This document shows, one piece after another, positions 1 through 7,282 of a DNA stretch of 21,658 nucleotides. Made by a program: the position numbers and the translations under genes. The notes below the pieces were generated by a model. That model saw only the letters and a list, made by a program, of their open reading frames with translations, was not told where the DNA came from and did no database searches. The stretch is taken from positions 1-21,658 of the forward strand of contig CANIXE010000008.1 in NCBI GenBank assembly GCA_947470885.1, given 5' to 3'. Source of the DNA: Planctomycetota bacterium (GTDB taxonomy: Bacteria > Planctomycetota > UBA11346). How positions within the stretch are numbered: the stretch's first letter is position 1; the number at the start of each line of letters is the position of its first letter.

Positions 1-1010
1 CGCCCGGTGGGCACCGGGGCCAGGGTCAGGTCAGCGAGCTCGCCCCGCTTCCATTTCTGATGGCCCAGGGCGGCGATCATCGCGCCATTATCCGCACAAT
101 GCCGGGGTTCCGGCAGCAGCAGGTCCAGACGCCGCTGGCGGCATTCATCCGCCAGGCGGGTCCGCAATCCACGATTGCAGGCAACTCCACCCCCCACCGC
201 CACGGTGCGCACGCCCTCCCGCTCGGCGGCCTGCATCAGCGCATCCGCCAGGCTGTCCACCACCGCCGATTGAAAACTCGCGCAGGCATCGGCGATGCCC
301 TGCTCGTCCAGGGTCAGGGGCCGTTCCCCCCGGGGACCCCGGACCTGGTACAGCAGGGCGGTTTTGATGCCGGCAAACGACAGACGCAGGGTGCCATCAC
401 CGCGAAAACTCCGGGGCAAATCATAGACCCGGGGATTACCCGCAGCCGCCCGGCGATCCACTTGGGGCCCGCCGGGATAGGGCAGACCCAGGATCTGCCC
501 GGCCTTGTCGAAGGCCTCGCCGGCGGCGTCGTCGATGGTGCCGCCGATCAGGGTGATGACCCCGGGGGCGGAACAGCGATACAGATGGCTGTGACCGCCG
601 GACGCCACCAAACCCACCAGGGGGTAGGCCACCTGGGGCCGACCCAGATGCACCGCCGCCAGGTGGGCCTGGATGTGATCCACCGCGATCAAAGGGATGC
701 CCCGGCGGGCGGCGATGGTTTTGGCCGCGGTGACGCCAATCAGCAGGCTACCCACCAGACCCGGCCAAGCCCCCACCGCCACCGCATTCACGTGAGCCAG
801 GTCCAAACCTGCCTGACACAGCACCTCCTCGATCAACCCAGGGAGGCTGGCGACGTGGCCGCGGGCTGCGATCTCGGGCACGACCCCACCCCAGGAAGCA
901 AAATCATCCGCTTGGCTGGCAACGACTTCCGAAATAATTCGATGGCCGTCCGCCACTAACGCCACGGCGGTTTCATCGCAACTGGATTCCAAGCCAAGTA
1001 CTACGTCCAT
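1..1010 (-). CDS. tsaD: tRNA N6-threonylcarbamoyladenosine synthase subunit TsaD (Kae1/YgjD/Gcp), 3' end cut by window
   Basis: Reading the minus strand from the ATG at 1010-1008 gives 336 uninterrupted codons running off the window edge; TsaD is usually about 340 residues, so only the last few are missing. The product begins MDVVLGLESSCDETAVAL, the hallmark N-terminus of the family. It carries the metal-binding HxxxH motif at H112 and H116 (DHIQAH), the ASGGHSHLY segment, a GEAFDKAG stretch and GGGVACNRGLR. TsaD transfers the threonylcarbamoyl group made by TsaC to A37 of ANN-decoding tRNAs, working in the cytoplasm with TsaB and TsaE. It is divergent from the CheX-like gene, with 123 bases between the two starts. 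I see no clear promoter there. An ATG at 1020 is out of frame, so 1010 is the start. Identity is certain; nothing in the visible part looks damaged. Confidence 0.96.
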   Translation of the reverse strand, partial: MDVVLGLESSCDETAVALVADGHRIISEVVASQADDFASWGGVVPEIAARGHVASLPGLIEEVLCQAGLDLAHVNAVAVGAWPGLVGSLLIGVTAAKTIAARRGIPLIAVDHIQAHLAAVHLGRPQVAYPLVGLVASGGHSHLYRCSAPGVITLIGGTIDDAAGEAFDKAGQILGLPYPGGPQVDRRAAAGNPRVYDLPRSFRGDGTLRLSFAGIKTALLYQVRGPRGERPLTLDEQGIADACASFQSAVVDSLADALMQAAEREGVRTVAVGGGVACNRGLRTRLADECRQRRLDLLLPEPRHCADNGAMIAALGHQKWKRGELADLTLAPVPTG

Positions 1011-1133
1011 GGGCGGGCATGGTGGTTGGGATCAAGAGCATGCCAGAGGACGTCTTGCGCGATCCCGAAACGTGGGGTACCTATGTCCAGGAACTCACCG
1101 CCGCAGCGCCTAGCCCGGGGATCATAACGCACC

Positions 1134-1619
1134 ATGAACGCACCTCGCACCATCAACGTGGATTACATCAACCCGTTCATCGAAGCGGTCATCAATACCT
1201 TCCAGACCATGGCCAGCGTTACACCGGCCCGGGACAAGGTGTTCTTGAAAGGCGAAGGTGAGGAAGGCTACGGGGTGAGCGGCATCATTGGCCTGGGGGG
1301 CGAAGCCACCGGAGCGGTGGTCCTCAACTTTCCGGAAGCCGTGGCCATCGCCGTCGTGGGAAAGTTCGTCGGCGAGGACTTCTCTTCGATCACCTCATCC
1401 GTGGTGGACGGTGTGGGCGAACTGACCAACATCATCGCCGGCGATGCCAAGAACCGCCTGACCCAGAAGGGCTACAAGTTCGATATCGGCCTGCCCAAGA
1501 TCGTCACCGGCCGGAACTACATCACCGCCCAGTCCAAGTCCGTCCCCTGCATCGTCATCAGCTTCACCTCCGAGCTGGGCAAGTTCTGCGTCGAAGTGAG
1601 CCTGAAGAAGAACGGCTGA
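1134..1619 (+). CDS. CheX-like chemotaxis phosphatase (CheC/CheX family)
   Basis: The product is 161 residues, the usual size for a stand-alone CheX. It contains one copy of the family's phosphatase helix, VVDGVGELTNIIAGDAKNRL, with the catalytic pair E96 and N99 (ExxN). The flanking order also fits: an N-terminal helix with YINPFIEAVINTF, a GLGGEATGAVVLNFP strand-turn, and a C-terminal VPCIVISFTSELGKFCVEVSL strand. Known members dephosphorylate CheY-P, so this cytoplasmic protein probably removes phosphate from a receiver domain. No flagellar or chemoreceptor genes are in the window. Its neighbours are a kinase starting 4 bases after its stop and two receiver-containing proteins, so those receivers are the natural candidate partners (inference). 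The ATG at 1134 gives the family's normal N-terminus; the Shine-Dalgarno signal before it is weak (GGGGA about 15 bases upstream). Confidence 0.88.
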   Translation: MNAPRTINVDYINPFIEAVINTFQTMASVTPARDKVFLKGEGEEGYGVSGIIGLGGEATGAVVLNFPEAVAIAVVGKFVGEDFSSITSSVVDGVGELTNIIAGDAKNRLTQKGYKFDIGLPKIVTGRNYITAQSKSVPCIVISFTSELGKFCVEVSLKKNG

Positions 1620-1623
1620 TGCC

Positions 1624-2481
1624 ATGGGCGGTCGCGATCAGCGGCCGGACCCGGCCCGGCGCCCGGCGGGCGAGATCCACCGGGACAAAATGGCCTGCCT
1701 GGGTGAACTGACCGTCGGCATCGCCCATGAGCTGAACAACACCGTGGGCTACATCGCCAGCAACCTGAACACCCTGGGTCGCTACACCGACAGCCTGCGC
1801 CGGCTGGTGGACCGGGTGGACGGCCACCTCAAACCCGACGCCGCAGCCCGCTGGCATTCCGAACTGGCCGAAGCCCGCTGGGAGCAAGTGGACCGGGATC
1901 TCGCCCAATTGCTGGAAGAAACCCGGGAGGGCGCCGACCACCTGAAGCGGGTGGTCGCTGATTTGAAAGCCCTGGCCCGACCCACCCCCACCAGCGAATC
2001 CGTGTCCCTGGACCAATGCGTCGAAGGCGGCCTGACCATCCTCACCCATGCCCTCAAGCACCGCTACCAGGTGGAACGCCATCTGGCCGCACCCCGGTTG
2101 CTGAACGTGATCCGACCCCAGGTCATGCAGGTGGCGATCAACCTCATCCACAATGCTCTGCAAGCCCAGCCCAACGGCGGCCATCTACGGATTTCCACGG
2201 TGGATGACGGCGAATACGCCACCCTCCTGGTGGATGATGCCGGTCCCGGCGTGCCCCCGGACAAGGTGACCAAGGTCTTTGAACCCTATTACACCACCAA
2301 ACCCAGTGGCACCGGCCTGGGCCTGGCGATCGCCGCCCAGGTGGTGCGCAGCCATGGTGGCGACCTGACGGTCAGCCCCTCGGATTTGGGAGGCGCGCGC
2401 TTTGCCGCCTCCTTTTCCGGGTTGTTGCATCCTCGGGCCGAGACCATGTGCCTCTATGATCCCGACGAGGTGGCCCAGTGA
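1624..2481 (+). CDS. Sensorless cytoplasmic histidine kinase
   Basis: The product is 285 residues with no signal peptide, membrane segment or sensor domain. After about 20 residues it enters a HisKA-type helix with the H-box IAHELNNTVGYIASNL (phospho-accepting H35). An extended helical region follows (about residues 45-120), then a HATPase_c domain: N-box AINLIHNALQA (N173, N177), G1 box DDAGPG (D205, G207, G209), F-box VFEPYYTTK (F219) and G2 box GTGLGLA (G229-G233). All catalytic boxes are intact, so it should be active. Input probably comes from a partner protein rather than a built-in domain. It starts 4 bases after the CheX-like stop, and its own TGA overlaps the GTG start of the following receiver gene (GTGA at 2478-2481). 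The pairing suggests this receiver is its main phosphorylation target, with the CheX-like protein as a possible phosphatase. Confidence 0.9.
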   Translation: MGGRDQRPDPARRPAGEIHRDKMACLGELTVGIAHELNNTVGYIASNLNTLGRYTDSLRRLVDRVDGHLKPDAAARWHSELAEARWEQVDRDLAQLLEETREGADHLKRVVADLKALARPTPTSESVSLDQCVEGGLTILTHALKHRYQVERHLAAPRLLNVIRPQVMQVAINLIHNALQAQPNGGHLRISTVDDGEYATLLVDDAGPGVPPDKVTKVFEPYYTTKPSGTGLGLAIAAQVVRSHGGDLTVSPSDLGGARFAASFSGLLHPRAETMCLYDPDEVAQ

Positions 2482-3296
2482 GTGGGGCCGGTCCCGGGGA
2501 GACAGACCGCCCGGTGATCCTTCTGGTGGACGACGAATCCCCCATCCTCCGCTCCCTGGCCCGGCTATTAACATTCGATCCCTACGAAATCGTCACGGCC
2601 CGGGAAGCCGGCGAGGCCCTGGAATTACTGATTTCCCGGGACATCGCCGTGGTCCTCAGCGACCAGCACATGCCTGGCCTGACCGGGGTCGACTTGCTGC
2701 GCCGCTGCCGGGAACTGGCGCCGGAAACCACCCGGATCCTGTTCAGCGGCCACATCGACATCGAACTGCTCCGCTCGGCGGTGAACGGCGGCGAGGTCTA
2801 CCGCTTCGTCACCAAGCCCTGGGATGACGACGAACTGCGCACCGCGGTGCGCCAGGGCGCGGAACGGCACCATCTGCTGCGCCAGAACCGGATCCTCCGG
2901 GAACGCACTGAGGCCCAGAACGTCGAACTGCTGCGCTACAACCACGACCTGACCCGGCTGGTGGCCAGTCGCACCGAGGCCCTGGCGGTCCACGACCGCA
3001 GCCTGGATCTGCTGCGGGGCGTCCTCGACCGCCTGCCGGTGGCGGTCCTCGTCCTCGGCGACCTGGCCCCCGGCGATGATCCCGGGCATCCCGGCACCGC
3101 CCTGGCCAACCGCCTGGCCCGGGCCGCCTTCCCTGATGGCCCTTCCCGGGAACTTGCCGCCTGGGCGCGTAAAGGTGAAGGATTGCAGGAAATCACCACC
3201 ATCCTCGGCCTTTTCCGCTGCGAAGCCCTGGGACTCAGCAACGGCGGCGCGGTGATCATGGGGGTTCCAGTGTCCCCAGAATTGGACGAACCATGA
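2478..3296 (+). CDS. Response regulator: receiver domain, coiled coil and PAS-like tail
   Basis: The start is a GTG at 2478 overlapping the kinase stop. The 272-residue product opens with a complete receiver domain: acidic pair D18/D19 (LLVDDE), phospho-acceptor D62 (VVLSDQHMPG), S90 and K113 (FVTKPW). Residues about 125-172 are heptad-rich and helical, ending ASRTEAL. The C-terminal part, from LLRGVLDRLPVAVLVLGD, resembles a worn PAS domain (ANRLARAAFP, then LGLFRCEAL). There is no DNA-binding, HD-GYP or GGDEF output domain, so the output is probably a protein-protein contact. The receiver plus KPW and coiled-coil arrangement is like that of RpfG-type regulators with the usual enzymatic tail missing. 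Its TGA at 3294-3296 overlaps the ATG of a 69-codon ORF. Confidence 0.87.
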   Translation: MSGAGPGETDRPVILLVDDESPILRSLARLLTFDPYEIVTAREAGEALELLISRDIAVVLSDQHMPGLTGVDLLRRCRELAPETTRILFSGHIDIELLRSAVNGGEVYRFVTKPWDDDELRTAVRQGAERHHLLRQNRILRERTEAQNVELLRYNHDLTRLVASRTEALAVHDRSLDLLRGVLDRLPVAVLVLGDLAPGDDPGHPGTALANRLARAAFPDGPSRELAAWARKGEGLQEITTILGLFRCEALGLSNGGAVIMGVPVSPELDEP

Positions 3297-3502
3297 ACCT
3301 CAAAACTGCGGCTGAAATGCCCGTCTTGAGGGATTCCGCCATGACTTCCAAGCAAGATTTCGACATCGCAAACTTCCCTCCTTGTGCTGCAAAAACAGCG
3401 CGTTCGATCCCGATCCAAGGCGCACGATGCGCCGGAATGGCCGCACCCTTCCAAGCGGGGCGCAACGCCGGAGAGGGACCGCAAGTGTGGTTTTTGCGAT
3501 GA
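3293..3502 (+). CDS. Doubtful 69-residue ORF bridging receiver and hybrid kinase genes
   Basis: This frame starts with an ATGA overlap on the receiver-gene stop (ATG 3293, TGA 3294-3296). It ends with an ATGA overlap on the hybrid kinase start (ATG 3499, TGA 3500-3502). The peptide begins MNLKTAAEMPVLRDSAM and ends VWFLR. I recognise no domain, signal or membrane segment. Codon choice is less GC-biased at third positions than in the neighbouring genes, with codons such as GCA, CAA, CCT and TTT, and the DNA contains several small hairpins. It may be a real small protein, or an inserted or leftover sequence whose main effect is to keep stop-start translation between the flanking genes. The geometry is the best argument for translation; the composition argues against a long-standing gene. 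Confidence 0.35.
   Translation: MNLKTAAEMPVLRDSAMTSKQDFDIANFPPCAAKTARSIPIQGARCAGMAAPFQAGRNAGEGPQVWFLR
3419..3491 (+). repeat. Cluster of three short hairpins before the hybrid kinase
   Basis: Within 75 bases there are three inverted repeats: GGCGCA-CGA-TGCGCC (3419-3433), GGCG-CAA-CGCC (3459-3469), and ACCGC-AAGT-GTGGT (3478-3491, one G-T pair). The last is followed directly by a T-run (3491-3495), 4 bases before the kinase ATG. It could be a structured repeat element, or a weak terminator or attenuator. It is unlike the GCCGAG-type repeats farther along. I cannot tell which without other copies. Confidence 0.3.
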
Positions 3503-5091
3503 ACATTGCCAATGACCTGGGGGTGTCGACCCTGTTGATCCTGGATGACGAACCCCGGGTCTGCGGGGCGATCCGTCGCCTGCCTCTGGGCAAGGAATTC
3601 AGGATCCTGACCTGCGCTACCGCTGCGGAATTCCGGGAAACCATCCTTACCCAGCAGGTGGATGTGGCCCTGGTGGACCAGAATCTGGGCTACGGAGATC
3701 CTCTGGGCCTGGCGGTGCTGGGCTGGTTGCGGGAACGGGATCCCGACTGCTTCCGGATCATTTTCACCGGTGCCGCCGACCTGGCCTTCGCCGTTGAGGC
3801 CATCAACAGCGAAGTCATCGACGCCTTCCTCCCCAAGCCCTGGGGTGACGAGCAGGCGGTGGCCCTGGTCCTCCAGGGCGTCGAAACCTGCCTGCTGCGC
3901 CGGCACAACCGAGCCCTTCTGGATGAACTGGGCCAGCGCAATGCCGACCTGCTGACCTTCAACGCCAACCTCGAACAACTGGTGGAAGACCGCACCGTTC
4001 ACCTCACCGAGGCCCACCAACGCCTTCAACAGCAGCAGAAACAACTGGTTCGCCTGGAAACCCAGGGGGTGGTCAGCCATTTGGCCCGGGGATTGGCCCA
4101 CGAGCTCAACAACCCCCTGGCGGTGATCCTGGGCTACGCCCAGCGGCTCCAGCGAAAAAGCGGGGACGAGGACACCCGCCGTCGCCTGGGGGTGATCCTC
4201 GACGAGGTGGAGCATTGCCGGATCCTGGTGGAACAGATCCGCCATTTGGCCTCACCCCTGGATGAGGTTCCCGTGCCGGTGGATCCAGCCACCCTGATCC
4301 TTGCCGCCGCCCAGCAGCGCCGCCTGGAAAATCAGGCGGTACCGATCATCGACATCCCGGCGGAGCTGCCCCAGGTGGTCGGTGCGCCCCATTCCCTCGA
4401 ACGGGTCTTCAACGAGATCATGGCCAATGCCTGCCAAGCCCGGGCCACCCGCATGAAAGTCCGGGGCTTGAAGGATAATGACCGGATTCGTCTGGAGCTG
4501 GCCAATGACGGCGCCACCCCCACCGACGACCAGGTCGCCAACGCCACCAAGCCCTTCTACACCACCCGGGTGAACGAAGGTGCCCGGGGCCTCGGCTTGG
4601 CGGTTGCCGCGGGCATGCTGGTGGAGATGGACGGTCATCTGGAATTGGCGGTGTCCCCCGGGGGAGGCGCCATGGTCGTCCTCCATTTGCCGATGGCCAA
4701 GCCTGTCCACCACCCGGCAGAGGTGCCGGCGGGGAAGGATATCGCCAAGGGCTGTATCCTGATCGTCGACGATGATCCGCTCATGGCGGAACTGCTCACC
4801 GACATCATCCGCGATTTGGGCCATCCCACCCGGACGGCCCGCTCCCTGGGGGAGGCCTACGAGTTGCTGGGATTGGGCGATACCATTGCCATTCTCAGCG
4901 ACCTGAACCTCACCGACGGCCTAGGCACCGACCTGGAATCCCACCTGGCGGCCCTTCATCCCCACCTACTGGCCCGCCTGGCCCTGATCACCGGAGATTT
5001 GCGCCCAGGAATCGCCGGCGATTTGCCCATCCTGGCCAAACCATTCCGCATTGAACAGGTCCAGGTCCTCCTGGATAAGCTGATACCCTGA
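3499..5091 (+). CDS. Hybrid histidine kinase: receiver - coiled coil - HisKA/HATPase - receiver
   Basis: I place the start at ATG 3499 (530 residues, MNIANDLGVSTLLILDDEP), because it puts the first receiver at the N-terminus as usual and overlaps the preceding stop. The frame stays open upstream to an ATG at 3382, but that extension is arginine-rich and looks non-coding. Receiver 1 has D16/D17, D60, T90 and K113. A coiled coil follows (about 130-190, with QQQQKQLVRLE). The HisKA H-box is LAHELNNPLAVILGYAQRL (H201), then an N-box NEIMANACQA (N305, N310) and G2 box GARGLGLA. Receiver 2 has D424-D426, D468, T498 and K514. The G1 box is unusual: LANDGATPT, with the Asp of the usual DxGxG replaced by Asn and the second Gly by Thr. 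No membrane segment is present. It probably forms a phosphorelay with the upstream kinase and receiver (inference). Confidence 0.88.
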   Translation: MNIANDLGVSTLLILDDEPRVCGAIRRLPLGKEFRILTCATAAEFRETILTQQVDVALVDQNLGYGDPLGLAVLGWLRERDPDCFRIIFTGAADLAFAVEAINSEVIDAFLPKPWGDEQAVALVLQGVETCLLRRHNRALLDELGQRNADLLTFNANLEQLVEDRTVHLTEAHQRLQQQQKQLVRLETQGVVSHLARGLAHELNNPLAVILGYAQRLQRKSGDEDTRRRLGVILDEVEHCRILVEQIRHLASPLDEVPVPVDPATLILAAAQQRRLENQAVPIIDIPAELPQVVGAPHSLERVFNEIMANACQARATRMKVRGLKDNDRIRLELANDGATPTDDQVANATKPFYTTRVNEGARGLGLAVAAGMLVEMDGHLELAVSPGGGAMVVLHLPMAKPVHHPAEVPAGKDIAKGCILIVDDDPLMAELLTDIIRDLGHPTRTARSLGEAYELLGLGDTIAILSDLNLTDGLGTDLESHLAALHPHLLARLALITGDLRPGIAGDLPILAKPFRIEQVQVLLDKLIP

Positions 5092-5315
5092 TCCTGCCCT
5101 AAATTTGGCCGTTCCGCCCCAAACACCCGATCCCCTGGATCGGGTGCAGTCGTTTCAGGCCCAATATCTACAATGTGTTTATGCTGACCCACTTTCTATG
5201 GTGGCCATTTTTCAGCACCACTGCAATTCGCTGCGCCACTGACAGGAGATACCAGTTGCATGGAATCGCACCAGGTAGCAGAGTTTCGCCGCAATAAGCA
5301 CCAACGGACTATTCC
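5092..5315 (+). promoter_or_regulatory. mraZ upstream region with a strong Shine-Dalgarno in front of a short out-of-frame ORF
   Basis: This 224-base gap separates the signalling operon from the dcw cluster and is visibly less GC-rich than the genes. Besides the hairpin at 5124-5146 it holds AGGAGA (5244-5249), 10 bases before an ATG at 5260. That ATG opens a frame (MESHQVAEFRRNKHQ...) which is not the mraZ frame and runs into mraZ. A possible -10 box TACAAT lies at 5169-5174, but I see no matching -35, so the promoter is not placed. I do not see the regularly spaced TGGGN direct repeats that MraZ binds in Enterobacteria. Confidence 0.35.
5124..5146 (+). terminator. Strong hairpin after the signalling operon
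   Basis: The sequence CACCCGATCC-CCT-GGATCGGGTG is a perfect 10-base-pair stem with a 3-base loop, starting 32 bases after the hybrid kinase stop. No T-run follows, so it is not a textbook Rho-independent terminator. Its place at the end of one operon and about 170 bases before mraZ makes termination or 3'-end protection the simplest reading. Confidence 0.5.
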
Positions 5316-5822
5316 GTGCTCCACACCAGTACCCTGTCGACCAAGAACCAGGTCACCGTCCCCGGCAAGGCTCGCGCCCTGCTGCCGGCGGAGGACACGG
5401 TATTTTACGGTCGGACCCATGGCCTGGCGAAGGAAAGCACCGGCGAAATCTTCCCCCTCCTGCTGCTGATGTCCGGGACCGAGCTGGAACGCCGGGAACT
5501 GGCGATCCGCAGCAACCCCCGGCTCACCCCGGTGCAGCAGGAGACCCTGGCGATGAAGCTGCGGGCCGGAATCGTGGAAATGGCCCTCGACCAGCAGAAT
5601 CGCCTGGTCTTGCCGTCCCAGTTCCGCGATCACCTCGCCCTGGAACGGAGCGTCGGCTTCGTGGTCATGCTCGATTCCCTGCGGGTGTGGAATCCCGAAC
5701 ACTTCGCCCGCTGGGCTGACATCGTCCAGGCGCCCTCCGGCGTCGCCTACGATCCCAGCCTGGACGACGTGCTCTTCCTCCCCGCCGCCCCGGCAACCCC
5801 TCGGACCACTGGCCATGCGTGA
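5316..5822 (+). CDS. mraZ: Division/cell wall cluster transcriptional regulator MraZ (divergent)
   Basis: The product is 168 residues with two SpoVT/AbrB-type half-domains, as in MraZ: residues about 6-22 (TLSTKNQVTVPGKARALL) and about 89-108 (MALDQQNRLVLPSQFRDHL). The usual K-G-R and G-R turns have become K-N-Q and Q-N-R. MraZ is a DNA-binding ring-forming repressor of its own cluster and normally the first gene of dcw, which matches its place here. The C-terminal 20-30 residues (after ARWADIVQAP) are extra. The only in-frame start after the stop at 5295 is a GTG at 5316 with a poor Shine-Dalgarno, which makes the N-terminus a few residues shorter than typical. The much better ribosome site lies upstream at 5244-5262 in another frame. 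Identity rests on the two half-domains and context. Confidence 0.82.
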   Translation: MLHTSTLSTKNQVTVPGKARALLPAEDTVFYGRTHGLAKESTGEIFPLLLLMSGTELERRELAIRSNPRLTPVQQETLAMKLRAGIVEMALDQQNRLVLPSQFRDHLALERSVGFVVMLDSLRVWNPEHFARWADIVQAPSGVAYDPSLDDVLFLPAAPATPRTTGHA

Positions 5823-6042
5823 ACAGACTTATCACGGCATCCTTGACGCGCTCGACGCCGTCGGCGGTTCCGCCGTCGACGCCCTGATCGATCCCCAGGC
5901 CCTGGAATCCGCCCGTGCTCGCTTGAATGAAGCCAAGCGGGTCCTGGGTAATCGGGTCCGGGCCAGCGCCTATCTGGCCTACGCCCACCACTTGGCGGAA
6001 CAACCCGCCGGCAACCCGGCGCCGTTCGCCGCCAGCGCCTGA
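5815..6042 (+). CDS. Unrecognised 75-residue protein between mraZ and rsmH
   Basis: The ATG at 5815 overlaps the mraZ stop by 8 bases, and rsmH begins 10 bases after this stop. The peptide starts MREQTYHGILDALDAVGGSAVDALIDPQ and is rich in Ala, Leu and charged residues, predicted mainly helical, with no membrane segment or signal peptide. Codon use is strongly GC-ended like its neighbours, which supports real coding. I recognise no family. Few dcw clusters have a gene here, so it may be a lineage-specific small protein made together with MraZ and RsmH. The function is unknown. Confidence 0.6.
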   Translation: MREQTYHGILDALDAVGGSAVDALIDPQALESARARLNEAKRVLGNRVRASAYLAYAHHLAEQPAGNPAPFAASA

Positions 6043-6052
6043 GGCGCCCCCC

Positions 6053-6934
6053 ATGGAACCCCGGTCACCGGCCGAGCTGCACCTCCCCGTGCTGCTCACC
6101 GCGGTGCAGACGCACCTTCGTCCGGGCCCCGGCGTGCACTGTCTGGATCTCACCCTGGGGATGGGCGGGCATTCCGAGGCCTTCCTCGCCGCCGGCGCCC
6201 GGGTCACCGGCGTCGACCGGGACCCCGCGGCCCGGGATCTCGCGGCCCAGCGCCTGGCCCCGTACGCCGACCAACTCCAGATCATCGCCGGGACCTTCGC
6301 CGACACCGCCGAGGCCCTGGCCGCCGAAGGCGCCCAGTTCGACGCGGTCCTCGCCGACCTGGGCGTCTCCAGCCTCCAGCTCGACGATGCCGACCGGGGC
6401 TTTTCGATGCGCACCGAGATCGCCCTGGACATGCGGATGGGCGACGGCTGTCCGGAGACCGCCCTCGAACTGATCGACCGCCTCAGCGAACTGGAGCTGG
6501 CCCAGATCATCTGGACCTGGGGCGAGGACCGATTCGGCCGGCGGATTGCCAAGGCGATCAAGCTTGCCCGTCAGGAGCGCCGGCTGAACACCGGTGTCGA
6601 ACTGGCGGAGGTGATCCGGGCCGCGGTGCCTGGCCATCAACCCCGGCATCCGGCGGTGCGGACCTTCCAGGCCCTGCGCATCGCGGTGAACGGCGAACTC
6701 GACCAGCTGGACCGGCTGCTGGCGGTCCTGCCGAAGCTCCTCGCCCCCGGTGGCCGGGCCGCCCTCATCAGCTTCCACAGCCTGGAGGACCGGGCGGTGA
6801 AGCACCGCCTGCGGGACCACGTCACCGCCGGCCTCCTGGGCGAATCCTCCCGCAAGCCGGTCATCGCCGACGAGGCCGAACTGGCCGCCAACCCCCGTTC
6901 CGCCAGTGCCAAGTTGCGCTGGTGCCTCCGTTGA
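6053..6934 (+). CDS. rsmH: 16S rRNA (cytosine(1402)-N(4))-methyltransferase RsmH (MraW)
   Basis: The 293-residue product has the full set of RsmH motifs: LHLPVLLTAV near the N-terminus, the SAM-binding TLGMGGHS (34-41), ADLGVSS (101-107), LDMRMG (125-130), HPAVRTFQALRIAVNGEL (199-216), SFHSLEDRAVK (240-250) and the terminal NPRSASAKLR. It N4-methylates C1402 of 16S rRNA in the ribosomal P site. The frame remains open upstream to 5927, but ATG 6053 gives the correct family N-terminus and has GAGG 8-9 bases upstream, overlapping the previous stop. It is slightly shorter than the usual 310 or so residues. Placement after mraZ is the standard dcw order. Confidence 0.96.
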   Translation: MEPRSPAELHLPVLLTAVQTHLRPGPGVHCLDLTLGMGGHSEAFLAAGARVTGVDRDPAARDLAAQRLAPYADQLQIIAGTFADTAEALAAEGAQFDAVLADLGVSSLQLDDADRGFSMRTEIALDMRMGDGCPETALELIDRLSELELAQIIWTWGEDRFGRRIAKAIKLARQERRLNTGVELAEVIRAAVPGHQPRHPAVRTFQALRIAVNGELDQLDRLLAVLPKLLAPGGRAALISFHSLEDRAVKHRLRDHVTAGLLGESSRKPVIADEAELAANPRSASAKLRWCLR

Positions 6935-6955
6935 CCCGGAAGGAAGCCGAACCCC

Positions 6956-7228
6956 ATGTCCAAGATCCACATCATCATCGCCGCCGTCTGGGTGCCCCTG
7001 GCGATCCTCCTGGCGATGCGCCTGGCGATCCTCGGCAATTCCGAACTGGCCCTCGCCAAATCCCGGGGGGCCGACAACAAAACTCGGATCGATCTGGGCC
7101 AGGAATTGGACCAGCTGAAGGGCCAACTGGAATACGAAGCCAGCGAACCCGCCCTGCGGGATGCGATCCAACGCCTGGGCCTGCCCCTGAACCGCCAGCT
7201 CAATGGCGCGGTGATGGCTCGCCGCTGA
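6956..7228 (+). CDS. ftsL: FtsL-like division protein
   Basis: The product is 90 residues: a short cytoplasmic start, one membrane helix (about 5-25, IIIAAVWVPLAILLAMRLAIL), then a charged region with a heptad-rich stretch (about 45-65, LGQELDQLKGQLEYEAS). This single-pass, short-coil design, its size and its position between rsmH and the class B PBP are what identify FtsL; its sequence is too variable to be recognised alone. FtsL joins FtsB and FtsQ to activate FtsW-FtsI at the septum. AGGA at 6941-6944 precedes the ATG. The coil is short compared with E. coli FtsL. Confidence 0.7.
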   Translation: MSKIHIIIAAVWVPLAILLAMRLAILGNSELALAKSRGADNKTRIDLGQELDQLKGQLEYEASEPALRDAIQRLGLPLNRQLNGAVMARR

Positions 7229-7282
7229 GCCCACGTTCCGCCAACCTCCTCCCCTGCGCCCCTGCCTGAACATTTCCCTCCC

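Noticed and set aside
60..959. 299-codon open frame on the + strand
   Set aside because: It is antisense to tsaD; the minus strand encodes clear TsaD motifs.
1019..1261. 80-codon frame overlapping the cheX start
   Set aside because: It has no recognisable features and runs out of frame into the CheX-like gene.
3382..3498. 39-residue N-terminal extension of the hybrid kinase
   Set aside because: It is Arg-rich, has no domain and overlaps the hairpin region. ATG 3499 gives a normal receiver N-terminus.
5169..5174. TACAAT as a -10 promoter box for the dcw cluster
   Set aside because: No acceptable -35 hexamer at 16-18 bases upstream.
5189..5240. Three CCACT motifs upstream of mraZ as possible MraZ operator boxes
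   Set aside because: Their spacing (29 and 18 bases) is irregular and does not match the known tandem ten-base MraZ arrangement.
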